Source: Kofleriaceae bacterium
Lineage (GTDB): Bacteria; Myxococcota_A; Polyangia; Haliangiales; Haliangiaceae
Length of the DNA: 64,000 nt
Assembly (NCBI GenBank): GCA_020633495.1
Contig: JACKDR010000016.1
Coordinates: 62,001 to 126,000 of the forward strand
Direction: 5' to 3'
Position 1 is the stretch's first letter. Each line of letters begins with the position of its first letter. The notes under the pieces were generated by a model. The model made no database searches, had not been told where the DNA came from, and worked only from the letters and a program-made list of their open reading frames with translations. The position numbers and the translations under genes were made by a program. Shown one piece after another: positions 57,258 to 64,000 of this stretch.

Positions 57258-58187
57258 ATGCGCAAGCCCGCCATCCTCGCCGCCGTGTTCGTCGCGCTCG
57301 CCGCCGCCGGCGCGATCGTCCTGATGGTCCGCCCGGCGCGGACCCAGCAGTCCACCACCACGCTCACCGTCGGCATCTACGCGCCGTCGGTCGAGTTCGC
57401 CAACGCCCAGGCCCGCCTGCAGTACGTCCAGGGCCTGGCCAAGGCGATCGAGTCCGCCACCGGGGTCAAGACCTCGGCCCAGGCGTTCGCCAGCCTGTCG
57501 GCGCTCCGCAAGGGCGGCGTCGACTACGCGATCGTCGACGGCCAGTGCTACGCCACCAACCAGAGCTGGAAGCTGGTCGCCAACGCCAACATCGGCGGCG
57601 GCACGACCCGCAACTGGGCGCTGTACTCGAGCGTGGGCTCGGACATGAAGTCGCTCGAGGGCAAGAAGCTGGCGTTCGTGCAGACCGGCTGCAACGACAA
57701 CGGCTTCATCGACAACGCGATGCTCGAGTCCGAGGTGTCGAGCGGCTTCTTCGCCGGCCGCGTCGGCAAGCCCGACATCACCGCGGCGGTCGCCGAGGTG
57801 GTGTCGTACAAGGGCGCCCAGGCGGTGTTCGCCCCGGTCGGCTCGCAGAAGGGCCTGACCAAGGTCTTCGACACCGGCGCGGTGCCGAACCCGGCGTTCG
57901 TCCAGCTCAACACCAAGGTGCCGTCGGCGACGGCCAGCAAGGTCGAGAGCGCGGTCACGGGCTTCGGCGGCGGCGGTGCGATCTCGAGCTGGTCGTCGGC
58001 CAGCAAGTCGCCGTACAGCTCGCTGGCCGGCCGCATGGGCAAGTCGGTCAAGAAGGGCGTGTTCGCCGCGCCGGACCCGGTGCGCTTCGACGCCAAGGAC
58101 GTGCTGATCGAGCCGACGACGCTCGACGACACCGCCGTCACCGACGTCAAGCAGCACTTCGAGCGTCCGCCGGTGCGCATGGAGTGA
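57258..58187 (+). CDS. PhnD-like periplasmic substrate-binding protein
   Basis: 309 residues with a signal or anchor (MRKPAILAAVFVALAAAGAIVLMV) and a type-2 periplasmic-binding fold: LTVGIYAPSVEF, YVQGLAKAIESATGVK, LRKGGVDYAIVDGQCYA, LEGKKLAFVQTGCNDNGF. This resembles phosphate/phosphonate (PhnD) binding proteins, which bind oxyanions. No permease or ATPase is adjacent, so it more likely acts as a sensor subunit for the signalling operon than in uptake; that is inference. SD GAGGAG precedes ATG 57258. Confidence 0.75.
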   Translation: MRKPAILAAVFVALAAAGAIVLMVRPARTQQSTTTLTVGIYAPSVEFANAQARLQYVQGLAKAIESATGVKTSAQAFASLSALRKGGVDYAIVDGQCYATNQSWKLVANANIGGGTTRNWALYSSVGSDMKSLEGKKLAFVQTGCNDNGFIDNAMLESEVSSGFFAGRVGKPDITAAVAEVVSYKGAQAVFAPVGSQKGLTKVFDTGAVPNPAFVQLNTKVPSATASKVESAVTGFGGGGAISSWSSASKSPYSSLAGRMGKSVKKGVFAAPDPVRFDAKDVLIEPTTLDDTAVTDVKQHFERPPVRME

Positions 58188-58212
58188 TGGAGTCCTCGGG
58201 GGGAACGCCGAC

Positions 58213-58716
58213 ATGAGCACGACGAGCAGCCGCATGACCGAGTCGGTAGCGCTGTCCTGGCAGCTGCGCGAGCGGCCGGGGCTCACGATCGTCGAGTTCA
58301 CCGGGGAGATCGACGAGAACGCCGACTTCGCGGAGCTCAAGAAGCGGCTGCGCGGGCCGGTCGTGTTCCAGCTCGCCGAGATCCGGCGGATCAACTCGTG
58401 CGGCGTGCGCGAGTGGGTCAACTTCGTGCGCGACATGCCCGCGGTGACCGAGCTGACCTTCAGCCACTGCTCGCCGGCGATCGTCACGCAGCTCAACATG
58501 ATCTTCAACTTCCGCGGCACCGCCAAGGTGCGCTCGTTCTACGCGCCCTACGTGTGCGAGGCGTGCGGCCACGAGGAGGACAAGCTCCTCGACGTCCAGT
58601 CGCAGTTCCCGGGGGGCAAGTTCCGGGCCCCCGAGTTCGCCTGCGACCAGTGCGGCGCGGCGATGGAGTTCGACGACCTTCCGGAGCGGTACCTCTCGTT
58701 CCTCAACGAGAGCTGA
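58213..58716 (+). CDS. STAS-domain protein with zinc ribbon
   Basis: 167 residues, a soluble paralog of the 51194 product without the membrane tail. STAS fold (about 20-105) with NSCG at 61-64 in place of the usual D-S-S/T-G, then Cys115, Cys118, Cys144, Cys147 in two CxxC pairs and the shared end DDLPERYLSFL. Likely a partner of the SpoIIE phosphatase and of a HATPase. Confidence 0.82.
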   Translation: MSTTSSRMTESVALSWQLRERPGLTIVEFTGEIDENADFAELKKRLRGPVVFQLAEIRRINSCGVREWVNFVRDMPAVTELTFSHCSPAIVTQLNMIFNFRGTAKVRSFYAPYVCEACGHEEDKLLDVQSQFPGGKFRAPEFACDQCGAAMEFDDLPERYLSFLNES

Positions 58717-58734
58717 CCCAGCCCCCCGACGGCC

Positions 58735-60040
<1,306 letters not shown>

Positions 60041-60048
<8 letters not shown>

Positions 60049-60460
60049 GCGCGCGCGGATCCTGGTGGTCGACGACGAGCCGCTGAACCTCGACCTGCTG
60101 CGCCGGACGCTGCAGCGCGACTTCGACGTCGCGGTGGCGTCGTCGGCGGCGGAGGCGGTGACGTGGCTGGACGCGGAGGCGGGCGCGGTCGCGGTCGTGC
60201 TGTGCGATCAGCTGATGCCGGGGCGCAGCGGGACGGAGCTGGCGGCGGAGATCCGCGAGCGGTGGCCGGGGGTGAAGTTCGTGCTGGTGACCGGGGTCGA
60301 CGAGGCGGAGGAGGTGGTCGCGGCGCAGAAGGCGGGGCTGCTCGACGAGGTGGTCGCGAAGCCGTGGCGCGGGGCGCAGGTGCGCGAGCGGCTGAAGGAG
60401 CTGGCGGCGGAGGCGGGGGCGGCGGAGGCGGCGGCGGGGGCGGGGGCGGGGGCGGGCTGA
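60041..60460 (+). CDS. Single-domain response regulator (receiver)
   Basis: 139 residues: a receiver with Asp11, Asp12, the phospho-acceptor Asp56 (VVLCDQLMPG), Thr84 and Lys107 (VAKPW). No output domain; an Ala/Gly-rich tail from about 125. It overlaps the kinase stop, so kinase and regulator are a cognate pair. A receiver without output may act on the partner switch or another kinase. Confidence 0.93.
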
Positions 60461-60464
60461 GGAC

Positions 60465-60564
60465 GGGGTTCGGGGTTCGGGGTTCGGCGGCGGCGTTCGG
60501 CGTTCGGTGTGCGGCGTGCGGCGTGCGGCGTGCGGCGTGCGGCGTGCGGCGTGCGGCGTGCGGC
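60465..60564. repeat. Heptamer tandem array
   Basis: 7-bp units shift gradually from gttcggg (60468-60481) through gttcggc and gttcggt to eight perfect gtgcggc copies (60509-60564), with one 6-bp break at 60489-60494. Confidence 0.9.
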
Positions 60565-60603
60565 GAACGCTGCTGCCGAACGCCGCTGCCGAACGCCGCT
60601 GCT
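60565..60603. repeat. 13-bp tandem repeat, three copies
   Basis: Units at 60565, 60578 and 60591 (gaacgccgctgcc type). They are partly complementary to the gttcggc part of the heptamer array, so the two can pair into a long hairpin between convergent genes. Confidence 0.7.
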
Positions 60604-60670
60604 GGACTCCGACCGCCGACCGCCGCACGCGGCCCGCGGCTGCCGGTCGCGGCAAGCGCCTGGCTCGCCG

Positions 60671-61426
60671 CTACGGCTGCGCGGGCGCGTCGGCGTCGTC
60701 GCAGCCGTCGGGGCCGCACGCCGCGCCGTCGGCGGGCGCGCTCGCGGCGTCGGGCGCGGCCGGCTCGTGCTCGGCCAGCATGGCCCAGGCGCGGGCGAGG
60801 GACCCGGCCATGAGCGACGCGGGCTGGGCGCCTGCGATGGCCATGCGACCGGCGAGCACGAAGAACGGCACGCCGGTGACGCCGAGGTCGCGCGCGGTGG
60901 CCTCGTCGGCGCGGACGCTGTCGGCGTAGCGACTGGTGGCCAGGATCGCGGCGGCGCCCGCGAGCCCGACGTCGTCGGCGAGCGCGGCCAGGACCTCGGG
61001 CTCGCCGATCGCCGCGGCCTCGGTGTGGTAGGCGCGCAGCAGGCGCTCCTTGAGCGCGCCCTGGGCCGCCGGGCCGCCCTCGTCGAGCGCCCAGTGCAGC
61101 AGGCGGTGGCCGTCGAAGGTGTTGCCGCCGCGGCTGTCGTGCAGGCGCAGGTCGAGGCCGGCGCCGGCGCCGGTCTCGATCAGGCGATCGATCATCTGCT
61201 GGGCCTGCGCCGGGGTCACCCGGTACTTGGCGGCCAGGCGCTCGACGTTGCGCTGCGTGCCGGTGCGGACCCGCGGCGCCCGCGGATCGAGCTCGAAGGC
61301 GTGCCAGATGATCTCGGTGTCGGCGGCGTGGGCGAAGCCGGCGAGCGCCTGCTCGAGGCGACGCTTGCCGACGTAGCACCACGGGCACGCGATGTCGGAC
61401 CAGATGTCGAGCCGGAGCGTGGGCAC
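60671..61426 (-). CDS. DsbA-family (FrnE-like) thiol oxidoreductase
   Basis: 251 residues, no signal peptide. The active site CPWC (Cys14, Cys17) follows RLDIWSDIA, and the helical insertion and VTGVPFFVLAGR (cis-Pro loop) fit the cytoplasmic DSBA-like/FrnE family, which handles disulfides or isomerises polyketide precursors. Extra C-terminal cysteines (AACGPDGCDD) are noteworthy. Start at GTG 61426. Confidence 0.9.
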   Translation of the reverse strand: MPTLRLDIWSDIACPWCYVGKRRLEQALAGFAHAADTEIIWHAFELDPRAPRVRTGTQRNVERLAAKYRVTPAQAQQMIDRLIETGAGAGLDLRLHDSRGGNTFDGHRLLHWALDEGGPAAQGALKERLLRAYHTEAAAIGEPEVLAALADDVGLAGAAAILATSRYADSVRADEATARDLGVTGVPFFVLAGRMAIAGAQPASLMAGSLARAWAMLAEHEPAAPDAASAPADGAACGPDGCDDADAPAQP

Positions 61427-61513
61427 GGCGGCACCGTAGCCCCCGGGCCCGGCCCCGGCAACCGGGGACGGGGCGCGCTGTCGCGGCGCCGCGGATCGCG
61501 CGATGGTACCGGC

Positions 61514-62230
61514 ATGCCCTTCGAGACCATCCAGATCGCCACGGCCGACGGCACCGCGCCGGCGTGCCTCTACGATCGCCCGGGGCCGGGCGTGCTCCTC
61601 CTCATCGACGGCATCGGCATGCGACCGGCGATGCACGAGGTCGGCGAGCGGCTGGCCGCCGCCGGCTACCGGGTGCTGATGCCCGACGTCTTCTACCGGC
61701 TCGGCGCCTACACCGCCCCCGACGCGACCCAGCTGTTCACGGATCCCACGGTCCGCCAGCAGTGGTTCGCGCGCGCCAGCGCGTCGACCAACCCGGCCGC
61801 GATCATGCGCGACGTCCCCGCGTACCTCGACGCGCTCGGCGGCGCGCGGGCCGGCGTCGTCGGCTACTGCATGGGCGGCCGCATGGCGCTGGTCACCGCG
61901 GCGACCTACCCCGACCGCGTCGCCGCGGTCGCCGCGTACCACCCCGGCGGCCTGGTCACCGACGGCGACGACAGCCCGCATCGCCTGGTCGGCGCGATCC
62001 GGGCGCGGGTCTACGTCGGCGCCGCCACCGACGACGGCAGCTTCACCGACGCCGACCGGCAGCGCTTCGGCGACGCGCTGCGCGACGGCGGCGTCGATCA
62101 CACGATCGAGGTCTACCCGGCGCGCCACGGCTGGGTGCCGTCGGACACGCCGGCGCACGACGCCGCGGCGACCGCGCGCCACTGGGAGACCCTGCTGGCG
62201 CTGTTCGCCGCGACGCTGACGCCGGCGTGA
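61514..62230 (+). CDS. Dienelactone hydrolase family protein
   Basis: 238 residues, an alpha/beta hydrolase. The nucleophile Cys is in VVGYCMGGRMA, the acid in a late loop (GAATDDGSF) and His in ARHGWVPS, matching the Cys-Asp-His triad of dienelactone hydrolases, which open lactone rings in aromatic breakdown or act on other esters. Its distance from the box locus gives no specific link. Single gene. Confidence 0.88.
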   Translation: MPFETIQIATADGTAPACLYDRPGPGVLLLIDGIGMRPAMHEVGERLAAAGYRVLMPDVFYRLGAYTAPDATQLFTDPTVRQQWFARASASTNPAAIMRDVPAYLDALGGARAGVVGYCMGGRMALVTAATYPDRVAAVAAYHPGGLVTDGDDSPHRLVGAIRARVYVGAATDDGSFTDADRQRFGDALRDGGVDHTIEVYPARHGWVPSDTPAHDAAATARHWETLLALFAATLTPA

Positions 62231-62288
62231 TCGCGACGCGGCGACGCCCGCCCGCCGCGGCGTCGCGGGCCCGCGCGCCGCGGCCGCG

Positions 62289-63440
62289 CTACTCGGTGGC
62301 GGTGGTGGCGGCGGCGTCCGGCAGCCACAGCGCGGCGGCGCCGTCGATCTCGGACTCGACCAGCGACGGCTTCTCGGTGTACGCGCCCTCGAGCTTGGCG
62401 CGGTACAGCGACAGCGGCCCGGCGGGCAGGCCGGGCACCGCCTCGGCGGCGTCGGCGTCGGCGTCATCGTCGCCGTCACCGGCCTCGCCGCCGTCGGCGT
62501 CCTGGTCGCCGTCCCGGGCCTTGTCCTTGCCGTCGTCGGCGTCCTTGCCGTCGCCGCCCTTGCGCGGGCCCAGCACCAGCGCCCAGCGGCCGTCCGGCGC
62601 CAGCGACACCGGGTAGTAGCCCTTCCAGCACTTGTACTCGCCGCCCTGGACGCGCGCGATGCACGCCTGGGTGCCCTCCTGGATCAGCAGCCACTCGCCG
62701 GACCACGACCAGTCGACGACGACGCCGTCCTGGATCGACTTGCGCCGCGCCGCCTTGCCGTCGAGCGCGAACGTCATCAGCATCTCGGCGTCGATCTGCT
62801 TGCGCTTGACCCACGCGGTCGTGGCGTAGACGCCCATCGCGCGGCCGCCGTCGGGCGACGCCGAGAAGCCGCGCAGCGGCGGCTCGGGCGCCAGGTTGCG
62901 GCGCGCCGTCGGGTGGTTCAGCGGCGCCGCCCAGATGCCGTCGGCGTCGGCCCACACCAGGTCGCGGCCGCCGTCGCCGGCGACGACCCGGGCGCCGGCG
63001 GCGGGCACCGCGCGGCGCGCCTTGCGGCCGGTGACCAGCGAGCGGATCACGACGTGGCCGTCGGCGTCGCCGCACACGACCGACTTGCCGTCGAGGGTGA
63101 CCCGGGCGTCGCTGGCGCACGGCAGCGGCTCGGCGGTCGCCGGCAGGGCGCCACCGGTGCGGAACCAGTACCAGGCGCCGCCGAGGTCGAAGATGACGAC
63201 GTGGCCGTCGGCGTCGGACCGGATCATGCGGACGTCGGCGGCGGCGCCGTCGCCGGGCAGCGCGGCGAGCTCGATCGCCGGGCCCTTGCCGCGAGGATCG
63301 GTCTGCCACAGCGCGTGGTCGCGGGCGAACACGACCGCGGCGGTGCCGAAGTCGTCCTTGCCGGCGCGCGCCGGCGGCGCCGCGACGGCGGCGGCCAGGG
63401 TGGCGACGGTGGCGGCGGTGACGAGGTGCTTCACGTTCAC
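62289..63440 (-). CDS. Exported beta-propeller-like protein with acidic insert
   Basis: 383 residues with a Sec signal (ending PPARAG) and repeated strand units of propeller type (DADGHVVIFDLGG, DADGHVVIRSLV, VVADGGRDLVWADADGIW-like). Near 305-335 there is an Asp/Gly/Lys-rich stretch (KDADDGKDKARDGDQDADGG) that could bind calcium. Family unclear. 13 nt from the next gene, likely the same operon. Confidence 0.65.
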   Translation of the reverse strand: MNVKHLVTAATVATLAAAVAAPPARAGKDDFGTAAVVFARDHALWQTDPRGKGPAIELAALPGDGAAADVRMIRSDADGHVVIFDLGGAWYWFRTGGALPATAEPLPCASDARVTLDGKSVVCGDADGHVVIRSLVTGRKARRAVPAAGARVVAGDGGRDLVWADADGIWAAPLNHPTARRNLAPEPPLRGFSASPDGGRAMGVYATTAWVKRKQIDAEMLMTFALDGKAARRKSIQDGVVVDWSWSGEWLLIQEGTQACIARVQGGEYKCWKGYYPVSLAPDGRWALVLGPRKGGDGKDADDGKDKARDGDQDADGGEAGDGDDDADADAAEAVPGLPAGPLSLYRAKLEGAYTEKPSLVESEIDGAAALWLPDAAATTATE

Positions 63441-63453
63441 GGCCGCAAGCCTG

Positions 63454-64000
63454 TCACCGGACCAGCAGATCGGCCACCGCGGGCGCGTGCGCCACCGCGG
63501 AGGTCACGAACCGGCCCTTGCCGGGGACCTCGAGCAGCACCGCCGGCCCGAACCGCGGCATGTGGACGTCGAGGGCGCGGACGCCCGCGGCCAGGGCCCG
63601 GGCGCCCTGCTCGAAGGCCGGCTTCGACAGCGGCTTGCCCTCGACGAAGACCTCGGACAGGAACTCCAGCGGCGCGACCCACTCGGCGCCGTCGCGGTGC
63701 AGGCGGTCGCGGACCTGGCCGGGCAGGTTGTCGCCGCGGCGGACGATGCCGTCCCAGTCGCGCTTGCCCAGCGCGGCGGCGACGTCGAGATCGAAGCGCT
63801 CGGCCGGGAACACCAGCACCAGCGCGCCGTCGATCTCCGAGAACGACAGCGGCGGGCCGGCAGGCGCGGCGGGCGCGGGCGCCGGGGCCTCGGCAGGCGC
63901 GGCCGGCGCCGGGGCGGGCCGCGCCGGCGGCTCGGCGATCTTCGGCTGCGCCGGGGCGCCGGGGATCATCGAGAACCGATCGATCGCGGCGAGCTGGTTC
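63454..64000 (-). CDS. Protein with Pro/Ala linker, 5' end outside window
   Basis: The frame is open to the window edge (NQLAAIDRFS before an internal Met at 63969), so the N-terminus is missing. Visible are a Pro/Ala-rich linker (about 25 residues) and a C-terminal domain with DGALVLVFPAERFDLDVAAALG and a hydrophobic end. Family not recognised. Probably co-transcribed with the 62289 gene. Confidence 0.6.
   Translation of the reverse strand, partial: NQLAAIDRFSMIPGAPAQPKIAEPPARPAPAPAAPAEAPAPAPAAPAGPPLSFSEIDGALVLVFPAERFDLDVAAALGKRDWDGIVRRGDNLPGQVRDRLHRDGAEWVAPLEFLSEVFVEGKPLSKPAFEQGARALAAGVRALDVHMPRFGPAVLLEVPGKGRFVTSAVAHAPAVADLLVR

Overview
The window looks like chromosomal DNA of a very GC-rich (roughly 73% by eye) Gram-negative bacterium of the myxobacterial type (Myxococcota, Haliangium/Kofleriaceae-like). 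Pointers are the many short lipoproteins with a lipobox, a Ser/Thr kinase fused to a beta-propeller, nSTAND/HEAT and giant TPR proteins, partner-switch signalling genes, and housekeeping genes of proteobacterial type (ligA, queF, fdhD, a ubiB-like kinase). No tRNA, rRNA or CRISPR array was recognised.

Layout. 1-2.8 kb: end of an unknown gene, a secreted protein and ligA. 2.9-5.3 kb: an HNH/DUF222 nuclease gene between long inverted repeats, with tandem repeats on both outer sides. 5.4-7.1 kb: a lipoprotein with two truncated-haemoglobin domains and a second lipoprotein. 7.3-11.3 kb: a partial aerobic benzoyl-CoA (box) locus, boxR divergent from boxC-boxB. 11.4-16.9 kb: small lipoproteins around a ~1.2 kb stretch with no credible gene (12.69-13.88 kb) that has lower GC, many hairpins with GNRA-type loops and a final hairpin plus T-run; I read it as a candidate large structured RNA. 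16.9-21.1 kb: a kinase-propeller protein divergent from a sigma-like regulator. 21.1-34.2 kb: HD hydrolase, fdhD, sulfatase-like lipoprotein, PD-(D/E)XK Fe-S nuclease, HARE-HTH protein, acetyltransferase, ABC1 kinase, a frameshifted ribbon-helix-helix protein, queF, and a candidate small RNA. 34.3-43.4 kb: an nSTAND NTPase with HEAT repeats, then an operon of two DUF4139 proteins with an ABC transporter. 43.4-60.5 kb: a dense signalling region: receiver-like/HATPase protein, giant TPR protein, two STAS-zinc-ribbon proteins, a PAS protein, a SpoIIE phosphatase, a TPR protein, a PhnD-like binding protein, a PAS histidine kinase and a receiver. 60.5-64 kb: heptamer repeats, a DsbA-family protein, a dienelactone hydrolase and two secreted or proline-rich proteins, the last cut by the window edge.

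Two gene-expression traits recur. Genes inside operons have clear Shine-Dalgarno sequences, while many first genes have no such site but a TAnnnT hexamer 6-11 bases before the start codon, as expected for leaderless or short-leader mRNAs. Four genes are split by apparent one-base frameshifts in GC-rich runs, so either the sequence has residual indel errors or these genes are decaying.

The best candidate for an undescribed system is the 51.2-60.5 kb signalling operon group, which combines partner-switch parts (STAS, SpoIIE phosphatase) with a two-component pair and a periplasmic-binding-type sensor. The best candidate for an undescribed RNA is 12.69-13.88 kb.
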